Shown piece by piece: positions 16,901 through 24,855 of a DNA stretch of 64,000 nucleotides. The number at the start of each line of letters is the position of its first letter. The first letter of the stretch is position 1. The position numbers and the translations under genes were made by a program. The stretch is taken from contig CAJUDY010000010.1 of the NCBI GenBank assembly GCA_910584945.1, positions 1-64,000 on the forward strand. Reading direction: 5' to 3'. Source of the stretch: an uncultured Lachnospiraceae bacterium (GTDB taxonomy: Bacteria > Bacillota > Clostridia > Lachnospirales > Lachnospiraceae). Below the pieces are notes generated by a model. That model worked only from the letters and a program-made list of their open reading frames with translations. It did no database searches and was not told the origin of the DNA.

Positions 16901-19636
16901 ATCGGCCCCGACGGCACGATCTACAAGGATCAGTGGACCGCCCCCGGAGCGGAGGACTCCCTGGAGCAGGGAATCTACCTCCTGGAACCCGGCGTCACGG
17001 TCATCATCCCCCCGGCGATTCTGAATCAGTACCGGACAGAAGGACAGCCGGAGCTCTCCTATGAGCTGACCGAGCTGGACCGCCGCCGGGTGGACCTGTA
17101 TCCATATGAAATCACCTCAGAGGGAGAGGGAGGCACGCCGACTCCTGCCGGAGAAAAGCTCATCGAGATCAACCAGAAGCTCCCCGGGAACGACGGAAGC
17201 GTCGTTGGCACCGTAGAGCGAAACCCCGTGGCCTCCATCACCAACGAAGTCAAAAGCCACGCCGTCCAAAGTCAGGCAGGCAAGGAGATGACCTGGAATT
17301 CCACGGAAGTACCCGAAGGAGCAAAGCTCGTCTGGCGCGTGGAAAAAAAGGTTGGCGAGTATTGGCTCCCGGCAGCGGACGTCTCCTACGCGGCCTTCGG
17401 CTGCTACGCGGAGGACGAAGCGGGCAGCCGGACCCTGATGCCGGACGTATCCGCGGACGGACCCTTTGAAGGGACCCTCCGAAAGACCGGCTCCGACGGA
17501 AAGATCGAGATGTACAAAGCCCCCGGCTTAAAGCCCCAGGTATACTTCGCGGATCAGACCGTATGGCTGAACCTGAACGGCGAAGGCCAGGATGGAGACT
17601 ACCGCCTGGTGGAAGTCATGGGAGATTCCCACCCCGCCTGGGGGATGCTGGTGGGCTATGCGGAAATGGCAACGGAGATGGTGGAGTATACCAAGGACAA
17701 TATCCTGGCCCAGTCTGATCCGGAAAAGCATAACGCTGGTTCCCCATCGGAGACCGACGTCGAAGCCCGGGCAGCGTCCCGCGCCGCCAAGGCGCCCAGA
17801 GTCAATCGCGCCGGTGATGACGCCGCGGGTCTCGCTCCCAGCGACAAGATGAGAGTCCCCTGCAACCTGGCCGCAGGAGAGCAGCGGGAGCCTGCAGCCG
17901 GGCGCGTGAAGCGGGATACCTTCTACAACTCCAACGTCCCCAAGGCTGTGGAGATAGCCAAGGAGATGGACGGCGATTCCGACCGCCTCTTCACCATGGT
18001 GCTAAAGCAGGTGCTTCTGCTCGCAGACGACGCGGATCAGACCTACGCTTCCCAGCTGAACAGTGTAAGTCCCGATGACATCCTCATGTCCGAAGGCCGC
18101 TCCGGTATCCCCTACACCGTGTACGTCATCGGCGACGAACCAACACCGGAGAACGTGATCCGCGAGCGCGAGACCGGCTCCGGCGGCACCCTGACCCTCT
18201 ACGCCGGAGAGTACGCGAGGTTCCACCTTCCTGAAGGGACCCTCTGGACCCTCACCGAAGACCAGCCCGCCACCTTCGAGACACCCAGGCTTCGGACCGA
18301 GCCCGAAGGCGCCACCGACAACCGCCTGTATATAGCCGGAGAGAACCTGATGTTCCTCTATCAGACCGCGGCGGTACAGCCCGTGACGCCGGAACTAAAG
18401 GTGACTGTGACGAATCCGGATGTGTATTTGGATGATTTCCGGCATGTATCGACACAGGGAAGCAGCACCTTAACACAATATCGGCTTAACTTGATGAATC
18501 ATATCAGCATCTCCTTTGATGATTCACCACTGACAACTCGTGATGTAAAAATCACAGGCCAATATGTAGGTTTCGAGGGGCTGGAAACTCTGGCCTCTAG
18601 CAGAGAAGAAGTCGAGATGCATTATACGGTTACCTACACCGTTCCGGGAACCGGAAGCGTGCTGACCAAGGACTTCACGCTCACCTATCATCCGTCGTTA
18701 CCGACAGGATTGGAAGTGGAAGTGCTGAAACCATATATCGTAAAAGCAGACATAAAGGAAGCGGGAAGTGGATGGAATAAATTGTATTCATTAGATTTGT
18801 TTGGAGAATACATTAAAGTTTATGCGGTATATTCTGATGGACGAAAAGAAGAGTTAAATGAAGAGGATTTGGAACTTTCAGGACAATATACAGAGTCAAA
18901 GGCTCTGGAAATCCTAAAAGGATCAAGTACATCGACAAAAATGTCATACGCAGTTACCTATCAGGGAAGTACACAAGATTTTTCCTTGCAGTATGCGCCA
19001 GGGACTGCTCTTACTTGGTACATGGTAAATGCTTATAAGGAGAGTGATGATACAAATAAGATATATGATTTGTTTGGGAATTCACTTGATTTGAATGTGC
19101 TGGATAACAAAGTTTTGGAAATCCCAGAGTTTATTAAGAAAGATCCAAATAATGATGCGGTATATCAGTTGACTTCGATAGAAAGTACAGCATTTTATCG
19201 AAAGGGTAGCATATTAGAGGAAATAACCATACCAGGCAACATCGAGACATTGGATGGACCTGCATTTCAAAATAGTCATTTTCTGAGAAAAGTAAAGTTA
19301 GAAAAAGGTGTAAAGACGTTACGTTCTATTACATTTATTGGGTGCGAAAGGCTTGAAACTATTGAGCTTCCGGATACACTGGAAACAATTGGGGAGCGCG
19401 TATTTGCAAATTGTGACTCTTTGGAGACAGTTGAAATACCAGCATCGGTAAAATATGTAATGGATAATGCATTTTTGAGATGTGGCAACCTGAAACAGAT
19501 TTATGTGAATCAGAAGAAAGGATTTGTTTATTATACGAATTCTGACAAAACAACAATAAGCTCACCGCCTTGGGGAGCATCAAGCAATCCCAAAATCAGC
19601 TATCTTGATGGCAATGGCGGGTGGACTGACAATTAA
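10973..19636 (+). CDS. Giant secreted multidomain adhesin, 2,887 aa
   Basis: A signal peptide (about residues 1-37) is followed by a Pro/Glu/Asp-rich linker to about residue 190, then long beta-rich regions. From about 1340 to 2450 come repeated Cna-B/SpaA-like modules, each with a 'F-T-L-K/R-x-G-Q-x-A-V-F' strand (near residues 1408, 1563, 1704, 1842, 2406). Two Ig-like repeats follow (about 2490-2690), then leucine-rich repeats of the BspA/LRR_5 type (about 2745-2865: ITIPGNIETL, LETIELPDTLETIGERVF, LETVEIPASVKYV). It ends SYLDGNGGWTDN, with no LPXTG and no membrane anchor. From about nt 18,440 the base composition drops to clearly AT-rich, unlike the C/G-ending codons before. GGAGGAGG precedes the ATG. 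Likely the pilus-island adhesin with an exchanged C-terminus. Confidence 0.85.
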   Translation: MKNSKAKRIIAVLLCLAVLAGSELSGMTNIVGDLFAAETPVTDTEGITPVTQEEEAPGQSDSKENQEQQSPEVPAPDTSKEDDAPAGTPGNSADTPSETPADQTDQSPADDAKQDGDQIPADAPQEDAKPDEIPSLAPGEEQPVIQEESEEELPEKEEEDWEFADDADLEVFESLGDDEVGEIMLRDEAATFGAPRRARTANTRTWNFDLHYVNQNDGHSVSKEDSFSLKYQIEFKNNGSESIPAGAVEIRIPRKLLEKRGSETAGYITEDQVAVPVETDEQNQKYGSTSFLYRVEGDELVFFNGKPVPAGTNSMWQVLYKVDSMDVIEDGEKNQWTLTPSVSVTNGEDEDKLSEADCEGLALTGTIDPYVRIDSFTKSLYKETNRRYTPGLYSESQVKSYIDGDLPAQFSGDNFGEYRYVVWEMAVKGTATQPWQLKVNELPVIGNTSTKGFVVGYKDRHNDSLGYNVPVTTPSWNDSNNLENGFLKAGQTLTAESRERSFGSRFWVVAAYPIDQASVGTALRNQASVTMDPIDEDADADTSQSQVKEWIYEDYKWDYKGDTIYIRKNYNVSDSEKVYSGWLDVYRRASQNGQDYGEFPFTTSTSFYGYKWTHDAGENGKLGERKEGNTFKLVATDDTMYARLGQGEGNTWLGPQDYYFTEITVTATDRNIDVFEDKEVPGEPGELKVYVMNGRKDGGILTNTEGQNATDSDWEEIYTETLDPAVSTTLQKTFRLNDTKMAGEPWRVKAEYVSGNYVATCRIDVKVRLRCGSPKLASVCRLNSTVSSVELEDISGVYGEYWKEKDGSRTLVSTIYVSDENGSKGDITPTTPGTSVGTGDSTPDSVKVDPNSALLNYIGYGGYADLTRKLYGGLLCRDNDNKELTNLTPKAEATKASASTNDSENERVLVDYQLTAYNGWQVYGQDAIPWLSADIQAGNLLNPGHKDVVFYDLLPYGMKYDPTVPATAGRITNLDGKGNYKTRPDFWIPSQVRVDVNPDTDVVANYRGTGRTLVVFHISYEGDDPSVYTNGMWMEGWGVSFRAYYQKKDLTVAQAGTNICAFMAEDGSELIGAEGEVFPDDGNSYPGSFTDADKALGQIRDDSDQNICNVMYAGNQATGEFVEASQTEFLKKVKADEDQYGVFKDSAKVVPGKGYTYEIAVAQTKESSGSLTDIVVYDALDQADGTQLQGTFRNVAVSGLTELDIDAKVYYSWKTGAAQPTTPQELAAENSDWIRADLWETTITSEAWKEAHPDEAEPAVRAVAVDLSQKTDKKPFVLQEGQNVTFQIAMTLPAGAKEGDVVKNQASYYAKPTNAAEETAPAKFGSSITTVTVAPARKVEVIKEFAEGRNIPASAANTPFRFRLYEITQNEKGETVNRSLANQAYTLQDTEGNVLEGNLPHATDADGGFTLRAGQKAVFLYADIYTEDADGSKRLNIYAEEVEEIFWQSHRTIVDNSAEQDAEGKYIGSRKITITNDYRPVLYVQKQLQGILNDETHRAEADSQEFTFRIETSADGGETWTPFSEKNYYYVDRAGLNGGVPGPDKNHGQTLAQCKGTTDSEGRFQIKKGDVAALCFDQVGVMYRVSEVTSETITVDGKPLAADKEGNDLPWICQTAPQTGVTSVFGTRATITNAYRWKDLYLTKKITHQEEKDYKDTTFTFQLKRQNADGTFDALSSEERARITWQLTDAPEGSEVQHLDHNGQITVACGGRTIRLSGLEAGAVYQTEEILPENSDYAPDQNPVTVTMPVSGDRRNLTVTNDWLWRPLYVTKTVAYDSSDQETAQKVKTTEFRMVASVGQTKSAEVLLTSIPATRGAKEVTYDLMEQGRVIQTGLRTEEGGVFTLKDGQTAVFKDAAKAGWHYSVQELHPDDPEELAKEQFQQVYPANNAPATGTFEGERGEAGIINGSNDSLYITKDYVCDPGDAAAEKYVESSMPTGGTETGGEENKELLKGRLAVKVKLTLNGTPLELCEVTVIGPDGTIYKDQWTAPGAEDSLEQGIYLLEPGVTVIIPPAILNQYRTEGQPELSYELTELDRRRVDLYPYEITSEGEGGTPTPAGEKLIEINQKLPGNDGSVVGTVERNPVASITNEVKSHAVQSQAGKEMTWNSTEVPEGAKLVWRVEKKVGEYWLPAADVSYAAFGCYAEDEAGSRTLMPDVSADGPFEGTLRKTGSDGKIEMYKAPGLKPQVYFADQTVWLNLNGEGQDGDYRLVEVMGDSHPAWGMLVGYAEMATEMVEYTKDNILAQSDPEKHNAGSPSETDVEARAASRAAKAPRVNRAGDDAAGLAPSDKMRVPCNLAAGEQREPAAGRVKRDTFYNSNVPKAVEIAKEMDGDSDRLFTMVLKQVLLLADDADQTYASQLNSVSPDDILMSEGRSGIPYTVYVIGDEPTPENVIRERETGSGGTLTLYAGEYARFHLPEGTLWTLTEDQPATFETPRLRTEPEGATDNRLYIAGENLMFLYQTAAVQPVTPELKVTVTNPDVYLDDFRHVSTQGSSTLTQYRLNLMNHISISFDDSPLTTRDVKITGQYVGFEGLETLASSREEVEMHYTVTYTVPGTGSVLTKDFTLTYHPSLPTGLEVEVLKPYIVKADIKEAGSGWNKLYSLDLFGEYIKVYAVYSDGRKEELNEEDLELSGQYTESKALEILKGSSTSTKMSYAVTYQGSTQDFSLQYAPGTALTWYMVNAYKESDDTNKIYDLFGNSLDLNVLDNKVLEIPEFIKKDPNNDAVYQLTSIESTAFYRKGSILEEITIPGNIETLDGPAFQNSHFLRKVKLEKGVKTLRSITFIGCERLETIELPDTLETIGERVFANCDSLETVEIPASVKYVMDNAFLRCGNLKQIYVNQKKGFVYYTNSDKTTISSPPWGASSNPKISYLDGNGGWTDN

Positions 19637-19885
19637 ACTAGATGATAGAAAGGAGGAACAGGACCTGTCTCCGCCCGGAAGCGAAGTGATCGGCCCCGTG
19701 GAATTTCACTTTGGCATTTCTTCCCGGCAGGTTCCGGCGTAACGGTTTTTGGAGAGCGGCGTGTTCCGCGCCCCTTCGAAGCCCCGCTCCATGTCACTTA
19801 CGGAAACCGCTACCCAGCTGACGCGTGCGGCAGCGTCCGGGTCCCCGCAAATGACACGGAACATTGCATCAAATACGGAACTGTT
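19637..19885 (+). other. Folded GC-rich intergenic segment with an orphan RBS
   Basis: An AAAGGAGG site at about 19650-19657 has no good start codon in range. The rest is GC-rich and carries motifs found in the other island gaps: CCCCTTCGAAGCCCCGCTCC (19771-19790) and GCGTCCGGGTCCCC (19833-19846). No terminator T-run, so the adhesin transcript may read through to the next gene. Confidence 0.45.
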
Positions 19886-22411
19886 ATGAGAAAGCCCCGG
19901 CGTCCCGCATCAGGTCCTTACAAAGACAACATGAAACCATTTTACAAAAAAATACTGTCCTTCCTGACCATCATCTGCTGTGTGGCAGGAAGCCTGGGTA
20001 CGGTCCGCGCTTCCGAGAGCGAAAGCGTGCCCCGGGCGGTGTTCGTGAACGAGCAGAAAGATCTGCCCGATCTCTACATCGGCAAGACCGTGGTAACCCC
20101 CGAAGGCTACGCCGCTCCCGCGGATGATACCTTCACCTTCCTTCTCACCCTGAACGGCGACGCCGCGGAGCGAAATTACGTTCTCTGCGACCTCACCGGC
20201 AAGGAGCTGACCAAAGACCAGTTGAAAGACCAACTGGACCTTCACATGGAGCAGAACACCTTCAAAACCGCCTCGAACGGGACCTTTTCCCTGAGAGCCG
20301 GTTATATGGCGAAGTTCACCGGCGTCGGTGTCAATACCGAGTACGACGTCTCCGAACTTCTGGACGCGGACGCTCCCTATGAGCAGACGTCCCCCGCAAG
20401 CGGGGTCCATGCCCACGGTTTTCTGCCCGCCGAAGGAAAAGAGATCGTATTTACTAACACGTACGTCCCCAGGAATCCGGAAGGAAAAGCTATCCTGGAA
20501 GTAAAGAAGACCATCGCCTTCCCCGAAGGCTTCACGCCCCCCAAGACGCCGGACTTCACCTTCCAGGTGACCGTGGACCGCGCGCTCTACGCGGGCAAAT
20601 CCTACACCGTCCGGGACGATGCCTCCGGGCAGACCGTGGGAAACGGAACCACCTCGGAGACGGGGACATTTACCCTGAAAGGCGGTCAGACCGCCGTCTT
20701 CGCAGGCGACGATCTGGAGGCCGGTCTCGACTATGAGGTCACCGAGCAGCCGCTCCCCGGCTGGCATAACGTAAGCAGGACCGGCGACAGCGGAGCCCTC
20801 GCCGCTCCCCTGACCCGGGCCACCTTCCATAACTCCGAAGTCTCTTTCGTGGTGACCAAAGAGATGGAAGACAAATCAAGACCCGACAAACCCTTTACTT
20901 TCCAGCTCGCCAAAGCCGACGGAACTCTCTGGTCCGGCGCAGAGTACTACCTCTACGACCTCCGCGGAACCTCCATTCCCGGAACGCCCGGAGAAGAAGA
21001 CGGCGAAGTCCCGCCCGGCGGCAGTACGGAAGTTTCATCCGCCAGCACCGAAACTCCGCCTGGCGGTACGACCGAGGGCGGCGGAACCGAAACGGCGCCC
21101 GTCCGGCTCCATACTGAGAACGGTACCTTTACCTTAAAGCCCGGCCAGGCGGCGGTCTTCGTCGGTCTGGCCGTGGACACCGTCTACAGCGTCAGCGAAG
21201 TCGGCGACCCGGATTACATCCAGATACGCCCCCCGGCATTGGAAGGCTACACCGACCGAACCGTCCAGGAATCTCCGGTGGATGTTCTGCCCTTCGTCAA
21301 CAAAGAAGCGCCGAAGATCCCCACCCTGGCTGTGACCAAAGTCGTGGAAAACGCAAAAGGCGACGCCTTCGATCCCCAGGATCAGTTCCATTTCATCCTG
21401 CGGAAAAAAGATCAAAACAACAACTGGCAGCCCGTGAATAACGCCTCCTACACCATCACCGTAGGAAACGACCAGCTCTCCGGAGCCACCGGCCCGAACA
21501 CGGCCAAAGATCTGGAAGCAGGCGAATTCACCCTGCATGCCAACGAGACTGCCCGCTTCATAACCCTCCTGCCCGGCGAATACCAGGTAGAAGAGCAAAG
21601 CCTCGACACCCGGCCCGACTATCAGTTCCGGTCCGTCACCGTCACCCGGACAGAGCCAGCCGAAACCGGCAGCGCCGCCCGTTCCGCCGTCGAAAGCAGC
21701 GAAGCGCTCCCGGCAGACCTCGCCGGAACCTCCGCGGCCCAGTCCGACGGATACGGAATCACAGACACCGACGACTCCGGAACCTCCACAGTTCTTCCGC
21801 CGTTGAAGCCTGGCCAGTCAGCTACCGAAACCCTCGGCCAAAGCGGAACGACCGGGTTTGTGTTTACCAATACCTTCCGGCCCGACAAACTGGACCTGGC
21901 CCTCACCAAACAAAGCCCCTCGGGCGTTACTTTGGAAGGAGCGGTGTTCCGGCTCTGGAGACCGAAGGCAGATGCAGCATTGCCCGGTACAGAAACCGAC
22001 TTTGACAGCATCAAAAACCAACTGGAAGAATTCGGAGAGTCCCTCACCACCGACTCCGACGGCCGCCTCACCTTCGAGGCCCTGCCCGCCGGAACCTGGT
22101 ACCTGGAAGAGACCACCCCGTCCCCCGGCTACCGTGTCCTGGAAGCTCCCGTGAAGATCACCATCGACCGGGACGATTCCAACAACCCCACGGTTACCGT
22201 GACGGCCCTGAATTCCGAAGATAGAATCAGCCATACGTTCGTAAACGATTCTGACGTCCGTGACCGCATTGAGCTCACCGTCACCGACCAGTATGTCTAC
22301 GAACTCCCCAGCACCGGAGGCCCCGGAACCAGTTCCCATCACCTGATCGGAACCCTCATCCTCCTGGCCGCCGCGGCACTGTATTTGCGAAGCCGCAGAT
22401 ATCGGCTCTAA
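19886..22411 (+). CDS. LPSTG-anchored Cna-B adhesin / ancillary pilin, 841 aa
   Basis: A signal peptide (KKILSFLTIICCVAGSLGTV) is followed by at least four Cna-B-like modules with the F-T-L-K-x-G-Q-x-A-V-F strand and a final SpaA-type module (LDLALTKQSPSGVTLEGAVF, then LPAGTWYLEETTPSPGYRVL with the E-box Glu). The C-terminus is a complete sorting signal: ELPSTGG, hydrophobic helix, RSRRYRL. It will be linked to the wall or pilus by sortase. A Gly/Thr/Glu-rich insertion (about residues 365-400) interrupts the third module. Neither ATG 19886 nor ATG 19931 has a clear RBS; 19931 gives a more normal signal peptide. Probable ancillary or tip pilin. Confidence 0.85.
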   Translation: MRKPRRPASGPYKDNMKPFYKKILSFLTIICCVAGSLGTVRASESESVPRAVFVNEQKDLPDLYIGKTVVTPEGYAAPADDTFTFLLTLNGDAAERNYVLCDLTGKELTKDQLKDQLDLHMEQNTFKTASNGTFSLRAGYMAKFTGVGVNTEYDVSELLDADAPYEQTSPASGVHAHGFLPAEGKEIVFTNTYVPRNPEGKAILEVKKTIAFPEGFTPPKTPDFTFQVTVDRALYAGKSYTVRDDASGQTVGNGTTSETGTFTLKGGQTAVFAGDDLEAGLDYEVTEQPLPGWHNVSRTGDSGALAAPLTRATFHNSEVSFVVTKEMEDKSRPDKPFTFQLAKADGTLWSGAEYYLYDLRGTSIPGTPGEEDGEVPPGGSTEVSSASTETPPGGTTEGGGTETAPVRLHTENGTFTLKPGQAAVFVGLAVDTVYSVSEVGDPDYIQIRPPALEGYTDRTVQESPVDVLPFVNKEAPKIPTLAVTKVVENAKGDAFDPQDQFHFILRKKDQNNNWQPVNNASYTITVGNDQLSGATGPNTAKDLEAGEFTLHANETARFITLLPGEYQVEEQSLDTRPDYQFRSVTVTRTEPAETGSAARSAVESSEALPADLAGTSAAQSDGYGITDTDDSGTSTVLPPLKPGQSATETLGQSGTTGFVFTNTFRPDKLDLALTKQSPSGVTLEGAVFRLWRPKADAALPGTETDFDSIKNQLEEFGESLTTDSDGRLTFEALPAGTWYLEETTPSPGYRVLEAPVKITIDRDDSNNPTVTVTALNSEDRISHTFVNDSDVRDRIELTVTDQYVYELPSTGGPGTSSHHLIGTLILLAAAALYLRSRRYRL

Positions 22412-22796
22412 GGTGACCGCTTCATTGCGCAAGCCCCGGATGTCCGTTACCCGGACGCCCGCTGCGGGCAGACATTCCTTCGAGACCCCGCTCGCGCTTA
22501 GAGAGAGGACGCAGCGGTACTAAGCTCATGCTTCGCGTACCGCTCACATTCGCTAAGTGCCGGCGCCTCTCAATGGGTCTTTCAGGAAAATCTGCCCACG
22601 TCAGGCTGATATTGAAGTCATCGTATATCTGACCGGCTGCCCCTTCGCAGCCCACAAGGAAAAGCCGGTCTCATATAAAACCTGTGGAGCTCCCGGGCGA
22701 GACCCCACCCGGTCCTTCCACATCCCGTGCTCTGCGCGGACCTGCAACAACCAACGCACCAAAATATCGGGCAAAGCCCAAAGAAAGGAAAGAGAC
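22412..22796 (+). other. Structured leader upstream of the major pilin
   Basis: 385 bases without a gene. Several stems are visible: GTCCG/CGGAC (22442-22456), GCGGTAC/GTACCGC (around 22513-22542), GACCGGCT/AGCCGGTC (22631-22638 with 22663-22670), TGTGGA/TCCACA with CCGGG/CCCGG inside (about 22682-22722), and GGGC/GCCC just before the RBS. Repeat motifs shared with 29366-29553 are present. No T-run terminator and no clear promoter. Probably an RNA regulatory leader or a processing site setting pilin dosage. Confidence 0.45.
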
Positions 22797-24545
22797 ATGA
22801 AAAAATTTAAAAAACTTTTCGCAGTACTATTATCTCTCACAATGGTACTCGGCATGACCGCAACGGTCTTCGCAACATCCGGTGATGACCCGCAGCCGCC
22901 AACTGGCAATGGAGACACGCCAACGAATCCTACACATGAGTATGAAGTTTCCATAGGCAACGGAACAGATAAAGATAAGGGAACGATTACCGTTAAAGGC
23001 ATCGAAGAAGGTGCAACTGTAACAGCATATCAGATTATTAAAGCAAGTTATGAGAATAATTATGGTGGCACAAATCATTTCTCTGGATATACCGCTTTAT
23101 ATAATGCTATAACAGTGGAAGACGATCAGAGTGCTTCCATTGATGCTGAGACGCTGACCAATGTGATAACTGAGGCAGGTCTGACGACAAATAATCCTAC
23201 TCTTGCCACAGGTACAAGTGCAATTACCTTGAACTACAGCAATGGGGCATACACTGCTTCTGATCTGAAAGTTGGTTCTTATTTGGTTATGGTTACCGGA
23301 GGGGAATCTAAGATTTATAATCCTATGGTTCTTTCTGTGTCTTATGTAAACTTGAATGGCGCACTCAACATTGAGAGTACAGAGCTTGATATTACCAATC
23401 CGGTTGGCTGGGCAAAATCCAACGATGCTCCAACCATCGACAAGACTTCTAAGAAAGATGGTCAGGTAGTTCAGAGTGTAAACATTGGCGATACGGTTAA
23501 TTACGAAATCGTAGTGAATCCTATCCCCTATTATAAAGGTTCCAATCCGATCTTTAATGTAGAAGATACTTTAAGCACCGGTCTTACGATCGATAGAGAC
23601 AGTGTAAAGGTTTATCTTGCAGACAGCAAGGAAGCTGCAGCGTCAGCGACTACAGAAGTACCTTCCAGTAAATATGCAGTAGGAGGAACCGGCCAGACTC
23701 TTACCGTTGATTTTGTTGTAAATAGTCAATATCAGCTGAACGATGATGACTATCAGGTACCAGGAAAAACAATCGTCATCAGATACAATGCGACAGTAGC
23801 GGATAAAGATGCGATCAACTATGATCCCTATACCAATACGGCAACACTGAATTATACTAAGGATTCTACCCTTAATGGAGATGAGGGAAAACCGGATGAA
23901 GATCCGAAGAGCAAAACATACAATTACACCTTCGACCTTAGTGGAGAAGCAGTTGGTAGCAAGCTCACCAGCTTGGTAACCAAGACCGGGGAGACTTTAG
24001 CGGGCCAGACAGATCCAGTGAAATTAAAAGGAGCAGAATTTACTCTGTATACAGATGAAGCTTGTACAACAGCAGCTCCAATAAATAATGATTATATCAA
24101 AAATGGAGTGGTTACTTCTGGTGACGATGGTGTAATGGTGATCAGAGGTCTTGCGGCTGGAACCTATTATCTGAAAGAGACAAAGGCTCCGAACGGATAC
24201 TCTCTGAACGAGACCGCGTTCAAAATCGAGATTGATGCAGTATTCTTTGGTCCTGATGTAGAAGGAACAACAGATGAAAATAAAGGCCAGTTAAAGAGTT
24301 GGACGGTTAAATTCAACAATGAAGAGAAAAACCTCATTAGCGGTACAGTGACCTTTAACGGTGGAACTGCTACAAGTGCAAATGTAACACCGGCTCCAGG
24401 TGGTGTTGACATTCCTAATACCAAACTTACAAACCTGCCCTCCACCGGCGGCATCGGTACCACGATCTTCACCATCGGCGGATGTGCACTGATGATTCTT
24501 GCAGCAGCTCTGTACTTCGCAACCCGCAGAAAAACTGCAAAATAA
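22797..24545 (+). CDS. Major pilin (isopeptide-forming, LPSTG), 582 aa
   Basis: A signal peptide (KKLFAVLLSLTMVLGMTATV, FA) is followed by an N-terminal domain, then an isopeptide-forming D2-type domain (VNYEIVVNPIPYYKGSNPIF, NVEDTLSTGLTI). A Cna-B domain with LKGAEFTLY and the E-box KETKAPNGYSL comes next, and the sorting signal NLPSTGG, hydrophobic stretch, TRRKTAK ends the protein. WAKSNDAPTIDK before the D2 domain offers the lysine expected for sortase-driven polymerisation. Its base composition is markedly more AT-rich than the genes on both sides, as expected for a highly expressed or separately acquired gene. AAGAAAGGAAAG precedes the chosen ATG; the upstream in-frame ATG at 22557 lies inside the leader. 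Confidence 0.9.
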   Translation: MKKFKKLFAVLLSLTMVLGMTATVFATSGDDPQPPTGNGDTPTNPTHEYEVSIGNGTDKDKGTITVKGIEEGATVTAYQIIKASYENNYGGTNHFSGYTALYNAITVEDDQSASIDAETLTNVITEAGLTTNNPTLATGTSAITLNYSNGAYTASDLKVGSYLVMVTGGESKIYNPMVLSVSYVNLNGALNIESTELDITNPVGWAKSNDAPTIDKTSKKDGQVVQSVNIGDTVNYEIVVNPIPYYKGSNPIFNVEDTLSTGLTIDRDSVKVYLADSKEAAASATTEVPSSKYAVGGTGQTLTVDFVVNSQYQLNDDDYQVPGKTIVIRYNATVADKDAINYDPYTNTATLNYTKDSTLNGDEGKPDEDPKSKTYNYTFDLSGEAVGSKLTSLVTKTGETLAGQTDPVKLKGAEFTLYTDEACTTAAPINNDYIKNGVVTSGDDGVMVIRGLAAGTYYLKETKAPNGYSLNETAFKIEIDAVFFGPDVEGTTDENKGQLKSWTVKFNNEEKNLISGTVTFNGGTATSANVTPAPGGVDIPNTKLTNLPSTGGIGTTIFTIGGCALMILAAALYFATRRKTAK

Positions 24546-24614
24546 CATCCTGATCGTACATAAGAAAACAATCACTGCCAGGTAACAAAACCTGTACCTC
24601 AAGCGCAGGAACCA

Positions 24615-24794
24615 GCCGCCGCGGGCGGGGAAAACCCGCGGGGACCCTTTCAAGGGGCGCCCTTAGCGACGGCGAGATCCAGCGCTTACGCAGACTCGGT
24701 GCTCTGCTCCGCAGAGCGCCGTAGTCGAAGTTAGCGATTAGCTCGACGGAGCGTTGCCCCGGGGTCCCGAAGGGGCTTCCCCGCCCGCGGCGGC
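24615..24794 (+). ncRNA. Candidate structured RNA closed by a perfect 18-bp stem
   Basis: GCCGCCGCGGGCGGGGAA (24615-24632) is exactly complementary to TTCCCCGCCCGCGGCGGC (24777-24794). Inside, GGGACCC (24641-24647) pairs with GGGTCCC (24762-24768), and there are local hairpins CCCTT/AAGGGG, GGTGCTCTGC/GCAGAGCGCC and GTCGA/TCGAC. The result is a multi-branched fold of about 180 nt between the pilin stop and the sortase start. It has no T-run. A role in lowering sortase expression relative to pilin, or in RNase processing, is plausible but unproven. Confidence 0.5.
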
Positions 24795-24855
24795 GTCCCT
24801 CTTCGAAATACAACGGCTGTATTACCCACATTTCACAACAACAAGGAGAGCCCAG

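Noticed and set aside
22557..22796. Extending the pilin to the ATG at 22557
   Set aside because: The extra 80 residues would put a Pro/Cys-rich stretch before the signal peptide and ignore the AAGAAAGGAAAG site next to ATG 22797.
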